Shown here: positions 18,689 to 27,814 of the stretch, one piece after another
Position numbering within the stretch: position 1 is the stretch's first letter
Layout: each line of letters starts with the position of its first letter
Assembly (NCBI RefSeq): GCF_035984655.1
Contig: NZ_JAXCHT010000002.1
Coordinates: 124,001 to 188,000, forward strand
Direction of reading: 5' to 3'
Origin: Actimicrobium sp035984655
GTDB taxonomy: Bacteria > Pseudomonadota > Gammaproteobacteria > Burkholderiales > Burkholderiaceae_D
DNA length: 64,000 nt
Program-made: the position numbers and the translations under genes
The notes under the pieces: model-generated
Told to the model about the DNA's origin: nothing
The model's input: the letters and a program-made list of their open reading frames with translations, nothing else
Database searches by the model: none

Positions 18689-19237
18689 ATGCGAATTCCT
18701 TCAATGCTGTTGTTGCTCTCCGCGGTGCTGGCCGTGCCCGCTCTGGCGCAGGTCGACCTCGCCAAAAGCAGCGTCACGGCGACGGCCAAACAACTCGGCG
18801 TGCCGATCGAAGGCAAGTTCAAGAAGATCAGTGCGGTGATCAATTTCAACCCGGCGCAGCTGGCGCAGTCGAACGCGAAGGTCGACATTGCCGTGAACAG
18901 TTACGACATGGGTGCGCCGGAATACAATCACGAAGTGCTGGGAAAGGACTGGTTCAATGCGGCGCAATTTCCGACTGCCAGCTTCGTGTCGGGTGCGATC
19001 ACGGCGGCCGGCCCCAACAAATACAATGTCGCTGGCAAATTCACGCTCAAGGGCAAGAGTGCCGATGTGGTCATTCCGGTCACCACCAAAATGGACGGCG
19101 CCGCCCAGGTGTTCGATGGCGCCCTGACCATCAAGCGCACCCAGTTCAATGTCGGCGACGGCGAGTGGAAAGACACCTCGGTCGTGGCTGATGATGTGGT
19201 CATCAGGTTTCATGTTGTCGCAACGCCAGCAAAATAA
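18689..19237 (+). CDS. YceI family periplasmic protein (first copy)
   Basis: A 182-residue secreted lipocalin-like protein with a signal peptide ending PALAQ. The mature part carries the YceI pattern: VDLAKSSVTATAKQLGVPIE, KFKKISAVINFNP, then NSYDMGAPEYNHEVLGKDWF and FPTASFVSG. The fold is an extended beta-barrel that binds polyisoprenoid or quinone-like lipids in characterised members. It is the middle gene of cytochrome b561-yceI-yceI, which suggests the redox partner shares a lipid or quinone substrate. Sequence is only moderately like its neighbour, so the pair is an old duplication. Confidence 0.88.
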   Translation: MRIPSMLLLLSAVLAVPALAQVDLAKSSVTATAKQLGVPIEGKFKKISAVINFNPAQLAQSNAKVDIAVNSYDMGAPEYNHEVLGKDWFNAAQFPTASFVSGAITAAGPNKYNVAGKFTLKGKSADVVIPVTTKMDGAAQVFDGALTIKRTQFNVGDGEWKDTSVVADDVVIRFHVVATPAK

Positions 19238-19287
19238 GCCATTGTGATTTATCGCGCTGTTTTCATTCATTCTTAACAGGACCCACC

Positions 19288-19863
19288 ATGAAATTGTTCT
19301 CCCTTGCCACCGGTGTCATGCTCATCGCGGCCAATGCTGTTGCCGCACCGTCGACCTACAACCTTGACCCGGGCCATACCTATCCGAGTTTCGAAGCCGA
19401 CCACATGGGCGGCCTGTCGACCTTTCGCGGCAAGATCACCAAGTCTGCCGGCAAGGTCATGCTTGATCGTGAGGCCAGGACCGGCACGCTGGACGTGACC
19501 ATGGACATGGATACGATCGACTTCGGGGCGAAGAAAATGAACGCGCACGCGACCTCGGCCGAGATGTTCAACACCGAAAAATTCCCGAACGCGACCTATA
19601 CCGGCAAGTTCACCAAGTTCGACGGTGACCGTCCGACCGAAGTCGAGGGCCAGCTGACGCTGCATGGCGTGACCAAGCCGGTCAAGTTGACCATCCGCGA
19701 ATTCAAGTGCGTGATGAGCCCGATGCTCAAGCGCGAAGTGTGCGGCGCCGACGCGGTGGCGAACATCAATCGTGCCGATTTCGGCGTTGACTATGGCGCG
19801 GCCTACGGCTTCAAGATGGACGTCAAGCTGGCGATCCAGGTCGAGGGCATCAAGTCTGAATAA
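19288..19863 (+). CDS. YceI family periplasmic protein (second copy)
   Basis: A 191-residue exported YceI-type protein with a signal peptide ending AVAAP. It begins the mature chain with STYNLDPGHTYPSFEADHMG, the classical YceI opening, then DMDTIDFGAKKMNAH, FNTEKFPNATYTGKFTKF and GQLTLHGVTKPVKL. It also has the two Cys in FKCVMSPMLKREVCGAD seen in many members. AGGA stands 8 nt before the ATG. It is probably the third gene of the cytochrome b561 operon and binds a long-chain isoprenoid-type ligand in the periplasm. Confidence 0.92.
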   Translation: MKLFSLATGVMLIAANAVAAPSTYNLDPGHTYPSFEADHMGGLSTFRGKITKSAGKVMLDREARTGTLDVTMDMDTIDFGAKKMNAHATSAEMFNTEKFPNATYTGKFTKFDGDRPTEVEGQLTLHGVTKPVKLTIREFKCVMSPMLKREVCGADAVANINRADFGVDYGAAYGFKMDVKLAIQVEGIKSE

Positions 19864-19920
19864 CGCAGGGCAGCGGGGAGGCCGCAGGGCTTCCCGCTCC
19901 TGTGCAACCGGGCGCGCGCC

Positions 19921-20430
19921 ATGACCTATCTGAACGGCTATTCCGAAGAAATCCGCAACCAGGTGCAACGCCTGCAGGATGCCGGCAAGCTGGGCGAGCT
20001 GCTTCTCAAGAAATATCAGCGCGCGCATGATATCCGCACCGACCGTGCGCTGTATCAGTACGTGCAGGATTTGAAGAATGCCAAATTGCGCAACGCCGAT
20101 CCGATCGACAAGGTGGCGTTCGACAGCAAGATCCACGTCATGAAACATGCGCTGGGGACTCACACCACGATCTCGCGCGTCCAGGGCGGCAAGCTCAAGG
20201 CCAAGCGCGAAATCCGCGTCGCCACGCTGTTCAAGGAAGTGCCGATCGAATTCCTGAAAATGATCACCGTGCATGAGCTGGCGCATGTCAAGGAGCGCGA
20301 CCATGACAAGGCCTTCTACCAGCTCTGTTGTCACATGGAGCCGGACTATCACCAGTTTGAATTTGATTTGCGTCTGTACATGATGCACATGCAGGCATCG
20401 GGCACGCGCCTCTGGACCGGCCCGGAATAA
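19921..20430 (+). CDS. YgjP-like zinc metallopeptidase (HELAH)
   Basis: A 169-residue cytoplasmic protein with the zincin motif HELAH (HExxH) in ITVHELAHVKERDHDKAFY. About 15 residues later, HMEPDYHQFEFDLR could hold the third zinc ligand. The domain matches the DUF45/YgjP type of M48-like metallopeptidase, whose substrates are unknown. There is no signal peptide or membrane helix. It lies 57 bp after the second yceI gene on the same strand and may be read through from that operon. Confidence 0.8.
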   Translation: MTYLNGYSEEIRNQVQRLQDAGKLGELLLKKYQRAHDIRTDRALYQYVQDLKNAKLRNADPIDKVAFDSKIHVMKHALGTHTTISRVQGGKLKAKREIRVATLFKEVPIEFLKMITVHELAHVKERDHDKAFYQLCCHMEPDYHQFEFDLRLYMMHMQASGTRLWTGPE

Positions 20431-20567
20431 AATCCGGCGGAGCCGTCGCGCCAGAGGATTCCATGTACTATGGAGGCGCTTTACAGATTGAACCATGCTT
20501 TTGCGCCGTTCCCCCTTCCGTACCCCGATGTCGTCACCAACCATCCGCAACGCTTCTGGAGAATGTC

Positions 20568-20894
20568 ATGACCACCACCACCCTCGGCTACGAATTTGAA
20601 TTCCCTGTTGACGGTATCAAGATCGGCTGCTTTGTGAGTCCCGTCTGCGCTGATGACGGCCACGTCAACCGGGTCGTGATCACGCGCGAATCGCCGGATG
20701 GGCTTGTGATCGCCGATATCGGCATCAGCCCGCAGATCTTCAAGCAGTTTGCAATGCCCAACATCGAAACGATGTGCCGGATTGCCATTGCCCAGGCCGC
20801 CAGCGAGCAGGCGCTGTCGGGTGGGGCGGCGCTGGTGGAAGTCATGCTCGACTTCGCCATCGAGCCATGGGAAGGTGCGTTGGCGCCGACCTGA
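20568..20894 (+). CDS. Small hypothetical protein
   Basis: A 108-residue acidic, soluble protein starting MTTTTLGYEFEFPVDGIKIG and ending EPWEGALAPT. The ATG at 20568 has GGAGA about 6 nt upstream. An earlier in-frame ATG (20463) gives a Cys/Pro-rich lead with poor protein character. I do not recognise the family. Its end is 53 bp from the end of the convergent coiled-coil gene, with an intrinsic terminator in the gap. Confidence 0.65.
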   Translation: MTTTTLGYEFEFPVDGIKIGCFVSPVCADDGHVNRVVITRESPDGLVIADIGISPQIFKQFAMPNIETMCRIAIAQAASEQALSGGAALVEVMLDFAIEPWEGALAPT

Positions 20895-20896
20895 CG

Positions 20897-20923
20897 TAAA
20901 AACGGGCACCGCTGGGTGCCCGT
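20897..20923 (-). terminator. Rho-independent terminator of the coiled-coil gene
   Basis: A 9-bp perfect stem (ACGGGCACC / GGTGCCCGT) with loop GCTG lies at 20902-20923. Read on the minus strand it is followed by TTTTT, so it terminates the leftward 1207-residue coiled-coil gene. Read rightward there is no T-tract. Confidence 0.8.
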
Positions 20924-20947
20924 GATGGCCTGTGCTGCCGGCGCAGG

Positions 20948-23900
20948 TCAGTTCGACCGCGAGGATGCCAAGGCAAGGTCATCAATCACCGCGGGCTGTG
21001 GCGCAGGTTCCTGTGCCGCCTTCAAATCATACGTTACCTTCAGGCCCGATTGCGGCGCCACCAGCTGGATCTGCGCCTGCGCCGGTGCAAGCTGCGGTGC
21101 CTGCGCCATGCCGAGCATGCTCCAGCCAGCCAGTCCCGCAACCGCCATCACGCCAGCGACCGCTACCGCACGCATGCGCTTGCCCAGTGCCGGCTTGCGC
21201 AGCAGTGGCGCTGCCTTGTCGGCCAGTACGGCGGCGGCGCGTTCCCGCCAGCCGTCATCGCTGGCCGCGATGGTTTTCAGACGCGCCACCAGTTCCCGCG
21301 CCAGGGTTTCCGACTCGGCATGGCCGCGTTCTGCGTTGAGTTGTGCGTCCAGCGCCTCGGCAGCGGCGTCGATGGCTTTGCGTTCGCTGTCCAGCTGCGC
21401 TTGCCGGGCGGCCTCTGCCTGGGCTTGGGCGGCGACCAGTTCTTCATTCAGCTTGCTGGCCTGACTGCTTAGTTCGGCCTGCGTGGCGGCGTGCTGCTGT
21501 GCGATTTCCTCGGCGCGGATCTTGGCTTGCGCCGCTTGCCGGGTTTGCTGTTCGATCGCGGCCTGGCGTTTTTGCTGGATGTCTTGTGCCATGGCTTGCT
21601 GCTCGGCGGCGCTGGCCTGGCGCAGATCGCGTTCGACCTGTTCGTGCAGCTTCGCCAGCGTGGCTTGCTCGCTCAGGATCTCGGCCCGTGCGCGCGCTTC
21701 GTTGCAGGCGTTCTGCTCTGCGGCGGTTTGCGCTTCGGCGGCGTGCAATGCCGTCTGGGTGGCCGCGTGGCGTTCCTGTTCCAGTTGCTGTTTCTGTTGC
21801 AGGCAGTCGAGCGCCTGCTGTTGCATCTCGGCGCGGCTGCGTTCGATGCGGGCCAGTTCGGCCGCGGCGGCCACCTGGCTTTGGGCGGCGGCGGCAGCGG
21901 CGCGTTGGGCTGCAGTTTGTTCGGTGGCTTGAATCAGTTGCTGTTGCTGTGCGGCATGTTGCAGCTCGACCGCCAGCCGCGCCTGTTGTTCGGCCAGCTG
22001 TCGCGCAGTGGCCAGCGCAAGTTGATCCTGCTCCAGCCGCACGCGGTTCTCGGCTTCGGCACAGGCAGCCTGTTCTGCGGCCAGCTTTTGCTGTTCGAGT
22101 TGCAGCAGGCTCTGGCTGGCGAGGCGACGCTGGTGAACTGCATCATGTTTCTTTTGAATGGTGTCGAGCACCTGCTGTTCGAGTTCGGCGCGCTCCCGGG
22201 CGGCCGCCGCAAGTGCGCTGGATTCGCTGGCCTGGGCTTGCATTGCCTCGGCCACCCGACGTTCCGCAGCGGCCTGTTCGGCATGGTGCTTCAGGATCGA
22301 CTGGCTGGCCAGCGTGCGGGCGTTGGCAGCGGCCTGGCGTTGTTCTTCGGTGTCGATGCAGGCCTGCTGGACCGCGGCTTGCTGTTGTTCGGCTTCGACG
22401 CTGCGATTGGCTGCCTCGAGGGCGCTTTGCTCGGCAGCGACGCGCTGTTGCAGCGCCAGTAGCGCGGCTTCCTCGGCTTGCTTGCGCAGCCGTTCGACGC
22501 GGGTCAACTCGACCGCATCGCGCGCTTTTTGCAAGGCGATGCGGGCAGCCTGGCGTTGCAGTTCGATACTGGCGGCAGTTTGTTCCAGTGCGTGACGGGT
22601 GGCGGTCGCCTCGGCTGCCTGGGCTTGCCGCAGCTGCTGTTCGGTGGCGGCCTGCGCACTCAACAGATCAGCCTGTTCCTGCTCGGCGCGCAGGCGCGCC
22701 TGCGCCTCCAGCTCGGCTTGCCGGACGGCGGCGATGCGCTCCCTGGTCATTTCAACGGTTTGTGCGACGGTATCGGCACATTGCTGTTCCGCCGCCAGTT
22801 TTTCCTGTGCCAGCGTCAAGGCCTGTTGTTCGGCTTCGGCACGCTCGCGCCGGACCCGGGTCAGCTCGACCGCCTTGTGCGCGGCCGCCAGTGCGGTCTG
22901 CGCCGCCTGGCTACGCAGATCGGCTTGCGTGACCGAATGTTCCAGTGACAATTTCAGGGCAGCGGCTTCGGTCTCATGCGCCAGCCGTGCGGTCTGGTCG
23001 GCTTGTTCCTGCAGACGCAGCAGTTCGGTTTCGGCCAGTTCGGCCTGGGTCAGTGCTTCGGCTTCGGCCAGCGCGGCCTGCTCGGCGTTGCGCTTGTCCT
23101 GCAGTGCTGCCAGCGCTTGTGTATCGGCGTCGAGGCGGGCGCGTTCGGCACGCGCCAGTTCCAGCGTCTGTTGCGCTTTCTGGGCCGCGACGGTGGCGGC
23201 CTGATGTTGCAGTTCGGCGTATTCGGCGGCGGCGGCGACGCGTTTTTCTTCGGCGGCGCTGCGTGCCATGGCCATCTCGCTGGCGGCTTGCTCGGCTTCG
23301 GCGCGCGTCACGGCCAGTGCTGCGGCACGTTGTTCTTCGGCGCTACGGCGTTCGGCTGCGGCGGCGGCCAGTTGCTCGGCGCTGGCGCGTTGATTGGCTT
23401 CCTCGCTGGCCTGGGCTTCAAACACCAGCCGGGCGCGGGCCTGTGCATCGGCCTGGTGTTCGGCTTCAATGCGTGCCACGGCGGCGCTTTGCAACTGGCG
23501 CTCGACCTGCACCCGGCTTTCGGTTGCGGTGCGGATGCGCTCCTCGGCGTCGCGGCGGGCGCGCGCCGAGGCCAGTGCCATGCCTTCGGAGTGTTCGCGG
23601 CGCAGCGACGCATCGTGCAATTCGAGTTCGGCCTGCAGTCTCAACTGCAGTGATTCCAGCGCGCGCTGCTCACTTTCGGCGCGCGCCTGCGCGGTGGCCT
23701 GTTGTTCCTGTTCGGTGGCGATGCGCACGCGCGCTTCTTCGTGTGCCCGCACTTCCAGCGGGGCACGCTGGATCGTCGCGGCCAGTTCTTCGGTATCGGT
23801 CAGTTCGCGCTGGGCCGCCAGTGCCAGTGCTTCGCTGCGGGCGGCGGCCAGCATTTCGGCGGTCAGCCGGGCGCTGCGTTCGCGCCGTTCGCATTCGCGC

Positions 23901-24571
23901 GCCAGCTCGGTGATGCGGCTGTCGGCGCGGGCACGGCCTTCGGCTTCCAGTTGGGCACTCTGGATGGCAACCTGGCGTTCGGTGGACAGGCGGCGCGTCA
24001 TCTCGGTGACCTGCGCCAGTTTTTCAGCGGCGGCCATGGCGTTGCAGCTCAGTTCGGCTTCGGCGTCGACCTGTTGCTGGGCGCGTTCGCGCGCTTCGCG
24101 TTCCAGCTGGACCCGGGTGTCGGACGCCACCGCGGCCTGCGCTTCGGCGTCGGCGCGCGCACGCAGTTCGCTGATTTCCTGATTGACCGAGAGGGTGCGC
24201 GCTTCGCTGGCAAGACGGGCTTCGCGCTCGACTTCGAGACGGGTGCGGCTGGCGGCGATGGCGAGTTCGGCTGCCTTGGCGTTTTCGTGGGCTTCGACGC
24301 TGGCAGCGGCGTCGATACGGGCGCGATCCTCGGCCAGTGCGCGGGCGCGGGCCTCGGCGCGGGCCCGGCTTTCGGCCGCGACGGTGGCCTTGGCTTCCGC
24401 CTCGACCCGTCCGATCGCTTCGCGGATGGCTTTCAGGTCGATGCCATTGTTGGCACTCCTGCGGTCATGCAGGTCAAGGTTGCCGGCATCTTCCTGCGCA
24501 TCCTGCCGGTCTTCGTGGGCATAGTTGACGTGCAGTGAAAGATTTTTACGCATTGCCTGATTCGATTCCAT
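20948..24571 (-). CDS. Giant Ala/Glu/Gln-rich coiled-coil protein with C-terminal membrane anchor
   Basis: A 1207-residue protein composed almost wholly of Ala, Glu, Gln, Arg and Leu in heptad-like order from about residue 45 to 1095, which predicts one very long coiled coil. Between about 465 and 905 a motif of the form ELxRxxRxRAEAEQQAL, followed by a Gln/Lys-rich LxxLQxK segment, recurs about five times at 100-117-residue spacing. This indicates internal duplication. Near the C-terminus, MRAVAVAGVMAVAGLAGWSM (about 1131-1155) is a single membrane helix preceded by basic residues, leaving a tail of about 50 residues that would be periplasmic. There is no signal peptide. AAGGAG precedes the ATG. 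I recognise no family; TolA-like or structural roles are possible by architecture only. The very long open frames on the opposite strand are shadows of its GC-rich repetitive codons. Confidence 0.8.
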   Translation of the reverse strand: MESNQAMRKNLSLHVNYAHEDRQDAQEDAGNLDLHDRRSANNGIDLKAIREAIGRVEAEAKATVAAESRARAEARARALAEDRARIDAAASVEAHENAKAAELAIAASRTRLEVEREARLASEARTLSVNQEISELRARADAEAQAAVASDTRVQLEREARERAQQQVDAEAELSCNAMAAAEKLAQVTEMTRRLSTERQVAIQSAQLEAEGRARADSRITELARECERRERSARLTAEMLAAARSEALALAAQRELTDTEELAATIQRAPLEVRAHEEARVRIATEQEQQATAQARAESEQRALESLQLRLQAELELHDASLRREHSEGMALASARARRDAEERIRTATESRVQVERQLQSAAVARIEAEHQADAQARARLVFEAQASEEANQRASAEQLAAAAAERRSAEEQRAAALAVTRAEAEQAASEMAMARSAAEEKRVAAAAEYAELQHQAATVAAQKAQQTLELARAERARLDADTQALAALQDKRNAEQAALAEAEALTQAELAETELLRLQEQADQTARLAHETEAAALKLSLEHSVTQADLRSQAAQTALAAAHKAVELTRVRRERAEAEQQALTLAQEKLAAEQQCADTVAQTVEMTRERIAAVRQAELEAQARLRAEQEQADLLSAQAATEQQLRQAQAAEATATRHALEQTAASIELQRQAARIALQKARDAVELTRVERLRKQAEEAALLALQQRVAAEQSALEAANRSVEAEQQQAAVQQACIDTEEQRQAAANARTLASQSILKHHAEQAAAERRVAEAMQAQASESSALAAAARERAELEQQVLDTIQKKHDAVHQRRLASQSLLQLEQQKLAAEQAACAEAENRVRLEQDQLALATARQLAEQQARLAVELQHAAQQQQLIQATEQTAAQRAAAAAAQSQVAAAAELARIERSRAEMQQQALDCLQQKQQLEQERHAATQTALHAAEAQTAAEQNACNEARARAEILSEQATLAKLHEQVERDLRQASAAEQQAMAQDIQQKRQAAIEQQTRQAAQAKIRAEEIAQQHAATQAELSSQASKLNEELVAAQAQAEAARQAQLDSERKAIDAAAEALDAQLNAERGHAESETLARELVARLKTIAASDDGWRERAAAVLADKAAPLLRKPALGKRMRAVAVAGVMAVAGLAGWSMLGMAQAPQLAPAQAQIQLVAPQSGLKVTYDLKAAQEPAPQPAVIDDLALASSRSN

Positions 24572-25103
24572 TGCCCGCTCCTTGATTGCACCACACAGGA
24601 CTTGATTATTGCGGCGTCTGCTGCCAATCGAGCGTCCAAGCAGAAGGACAAATCCCGCTCAGTTCGGCACTTTGGGACCTCCCGGCGCACCATAAAGCCA
24701 CGCTGTAACGGAGGTTTCAGGCGAATGCCAGAATTTGGTTGACGAGGCATGAGCTGGCAACGTATTCTCGCGATGTTTTCATTATGTGGAGCCCGTTCAT
24801 GGGTGCTTGTTCGAGTGACAGTTGTAGCCGGATTAGTTCCGGTAACGCCGCGGCAAGATAACGCAGAATTTCTCCCTGCCGTCATCTTGCTCACAGCGGA
24901 TGATGGCGTCAAAGTGCGCGACTGATTTCTTCAAATCCGTTTCGCCGCATCAAACCCATCCAGAAAAACCATGTTGTTGCGGTGCCCTTGCCAGTTGCTT
25001 GGGGCTCCCGTCGATTTGCGTGCGCCCCTGTGTCGCGCGCGACTTGTGCGGCTGCAACGTTTGTCATGCCGACCCCGTTGGGGTCCTTGCGGTTGGAGTC
25101 ACC
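24572..25103. other. Divergent intergenic region, 0.5 kb
   Basis: This gap lies between the leftward coiled-coil gene and the rightward metal-transporter gene. I see no gene. A small perfect hairpin, GACCCC-GTT-GGGGTC (25071-25085), lies just before the transporter's ribosome-binding site (GGAG at about 25094) and could affect its translation. I could not recognise a known metal riboswitch consensus here. Confidence 0.4.
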
Positions 25104-26411
25104 ATGCCAGAAACAAACACAGTTACACGCAACGCTGCCAGCGTATCCGTACCAAAACAAGTGCTGGCCAGTCTCGGCCCCGGCCTGATCACCGGCGCCG
25201 CCGACGACGATCCGAGCGGTATCGCGACCTATTCGCAAGCCGGCGCGCAGTTCGGCCTGAACATGCTATGGACGGTGTTGCTGACCTACCCGTTGATGGT
25301 GGGTATCCAGGTGGTCAGCGCCCAGATCGGCCGCGTCAGCGGGCGCGGGTTGGCCGGCAATATTCGCGATCACTATCCGCGCTGGTTGCTGTATGCGATC
25401 GTTTCATTGCTGCTGGTGGCCAATACCATCAACATTGCCGCCGACGTCTCGGCCATGGGCGAAGCGATGACGCTGATCGTCGGCGGTCCGTCACGATTCT
25501 ATGCGGCCATTTTTGGCGTCATTTCGCTGTGCCTGCAAATCTTCATTCCCTACAGCCGCTACGTGCGCATTCTGAAATGGCTGACGCTGGCGTTGCTGGC
25601 CTATGTGGCCACCCTGTTCACCATCAATGTGCCGTGGGGCGAGGTCGCCATGGCCACCGTGGCGCCGTCGATCAGCTGGTCGCCGGAGTACATCACCACT
25701 GTGGTTGCGGTGTTTGGCACCACCATCAGTCCGTACCTGTTCTTCTGGCAGGCCTCGCAGGAAGTCGAGGAACAGCAGCGTCACCCGACCGAAAAACCGC
25801 TGCGGGATTTGCCCAAAATCAAGGGTATGGCACGCGCCAATTTCAAGCGGATCAAGATCGACACCGTGGTCGGCATGGGTTTCTCCAACCTGATCGCGTT
25901 CTTTATCATTCTTACCACTGCGATCACGCTGCACATGCATGGCATCACCGATATCCAGACCTCGGCGCAGGCGGCGGCGGCCTTGCGTCCGCTGGCCGGG
26001 GAGTTTGCCTTTCTGTTGTTCAGTGCCGGTGTGATCGGGACCGGATTGCTGGCGGTGCCGGTGCTGGCCGGCTCGGCCGCCTATGCGATGGCCGGGGCCT
26101 TCAACTGGAAAAAAGGGCTGGAGCACAAGGCCGGCGAAGCCAAGCAGTTCTACACCATCATCGCGGTCTCGACGCTGGTAGGCATCGGACTGGGCTTCAC
26201 GCCGATCGATCCGATCAGGGCGCTGTACTGGAGTGCGGTCGTCAACGGCGTGATTTCGGTGCCGATCATGGTGGTGATGATGCTCATGGCGGCGCGTCCC
26301 GAAATCATGGGGCGCTACGTGATCCGGCAGCCGCTGAAAACGCTCGGCTGGCTGGCCACGCTGGTGATGGCGGTGGCGGTGGCGGCAATGTTCTGGTCGG
26401 TGGGCGCATGA
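25104..26411 (+). CDS. NRAMP-family divalent metal transporter, variant metal site
   Basis: A 435-residue inner-membrane protein with about 11 helices and the NRAMP fold. Helix 1 carries PGLITGAADDDPSGIATYSQ, in the place of the DPGN metal-binding motif. Helix 6 carries GTTISPYLFFWQASQE, where classical Mn/Fe transporters have MPH. Asp-Pro is kept, but the metal-binding Asn is replaced by Gly and the Met-Pro-His motif is absent. This resembles NRAMP-related transporters that prefer harder cations such as Mg2+; metal choice is an inference. The ATG at 25104 has GGAG upstream. The stop overlaps the start of the porin gene (ATGA), so outer- and inner-membrane steps are likely coexpressed. Confidence 0.85.
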   Translation: MPETNTVTRNAASVSVPKQVLASLGPGLITGAADDDPSGIATYSQAGAQFGLNMLWTVLLTYPLMVGIQVVSAQIGRVSGRGLAGNIRDHYPRWLLYAIVSLLLVANTINIAADVSAMGEAMTLIVGGPSRFYAAIFGVISLCLQIFIPYSRYVRILKWLTLALLAYVATLFTINVPWGEVAMATVAPSISWSPEYITTVVAVFGTTISPYLFFWQASQEVEEQQRHPTEKPLRDLPKIKGMARANFKRIKIDTVVGMGFSNLIAFFIILTTAITLHMHGITDIQTSAQAAAALRPLAGEFAFLLFSAGVIGTGLLAVPVLAGSAAYAMAGAFNWKKGLEHKAGEAKQFYTIIAVSTLVGIGLGFTPIDPIRALYWSAVVNGVISVPIMVVMMLMAARPEIMGRYVIRQPLKTLGWLATLVMAVAVAAMFWSVGA

Positions 26412-27724
26412 GGCGCATTGGCTCCTGCGCGTTTGCGCTGCTGGTCATGGCGGCAGGTGCTGCGTGGGCCGGGGATATCGTTGCCGATGAAGCCGCGAAT
26501 GCGAAGTTCCAGTCGACCTATGTGTGGCAAACCAGGCCGTCGTTTGCGGCGGCATACAGTGGGCCGAACAGTCTGCGCACCGAGCATGAAAAAGGCTATT
26601 CGTTTTCGGCCACCGCCGCGTTCGGCTGGCGCCTGTGGCACGGCGCGCAGCTGTACTTCGATCCCGAAGTGGTGCAGGGCGTGCCGCTGTCGAATCTGAC
26701 CGGCCTGGGCGGCCTGTCAAATGGCGAGCAGCAAAAGACCGGCGGTCCCAATCCAACTTTCTATCGGGCGCGCCTGTTCGTGCGCCAACGCTGGGATCTG
26801 GGCGGCGAGCAGGTTGCCGTCGAATCCGGTGCCAACCAGTTGGCCGGCATGCAAAGCGTGCGCCGCGTCGTGCTGACAGTGGGCAATCTGGCCATTGCCG
26901 ATCTGTTCGATGCCAACGGCCTGTCGCATGATCCGCGCAGCCAGTTCCTGAACTGGGCCCTGACTGCCAACGGTGCGTGGGATTTTGCTGCTGATGCGCG
27001 TGGCTATACCTGGGGCGCGGCGCTGGAATATATCGACGACGACTGGGCCTTGCGGGCCGGGCGTTTCCTGCAGCCGGCCGAGTCGAACGGACTGCCGCTG
27101 GATCACCGCATCTTCAGGCATTACGGCGATCAGATCGAAGTCACGCACAACCATACCCTGGCAGGCCGTCCCGGCGTGCTGCGGCTGCTGGCATTCCACA
27201 ACCGCGCCAGCATGGGTGGCTTTCAGGATGCACTGGACCTCGCGACTGCAAGCGGATCAGTGCCGGCGGTGGCGCAGGTGCGCAGGGAACGCAGCAAGCA
27301 TGGGGTTGGCGTGAATGTGGAACAAGCCATCACGCAATCACTCGGGGTGTTTGGTCGTGCCGGCTGGAATGACGGCGCATCGGAGACCTATTCCTTCGCC
27401 GAAATCGAACGCAGCCTGTCAGGCGGAGTTGTGATCAAGGGACATGGCTGGGGCCGTCCCGACGATACGTTCGGCGTGGCGCTGGTGCGCAACGGCTTGT
27501 CGCCGGTGCATCGCGCTTATCTGGCCGCTGGAGGGCTCGGTGCCTTCATTGGCGATGGCGCACTGACGTAGCGGCCGGAAGCGTTGCTCGAACTGACCTA
27601 CAACGCCGAGCTTGGTCATGGCGTCTGGCTCGGCGCCGATCTGCAGCGCATCGCCAATCCGGCCTATAACGCCGCGCGCGGACCGGTGTCGATTGGTTCC
27701 TTGCGGTTGCACACCGAGTTTTAA
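26408..27724 (+). pseudogene. OprB-type carbohydrate-selective porin with an in-frame amber codon
   Basis: An outer-membrane porin with signal peptide MRRIGSCAFALLVMAAGAAWA and an OprB-family body: FQSTYVWQTRPSFAAAYSGP, NPTFYRARLFVRQRWDLG, then GNLAIADLFDANGLSHDPRS and LDHRIFRHYGDQIEV. Translation stops at TAG (27569-27571) after GDGALT. The same frame continues without a break through RPEALLELTYNAELGHGVWL and LQRIANPAYNAARGP to a C-terminal Phe (HTEF, stop at 27722-27724). The family has Tyr at the stop position (LxYxPE), so a TAC-to-TAG change fits. Losing about 50 residues would remove the last strands and the Phe needed for outer-membrane assembly, unless the amber codon is read through. 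It is coupled to the NRAMP gene; such pairs are known for Mn uptake in other proteobacteria. Confidence 0.85.
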
Positions 27725-27814
27725 CAAGGTATTGCAATCGGCGATAAGATGCGAAGCAGTCAGCGCTTGACCCGCCGGACTGCCATCTTTACGACTGTCA
27801 TGACTGGATCCACG

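Noticed and set aside
21343..24538. Several very long rightward open frames (up to about 529 codons) rich in Arg/Ala/Pro or Gly/Phe/Leu
   Set aside because: They lie antisense to the coiled-coil gene, whose repetitive GC-rich codons remove stops on the other strand. They lack domain features and good start signals.
24971..27571. A single 866-codon rightward frame joining the transporter region to the porin
   Set aside because: Only its last part, from the ATG at 26408 with a signal peptide, encodes the porin. The earlier part is the wrong frame of the NRAMP gene.
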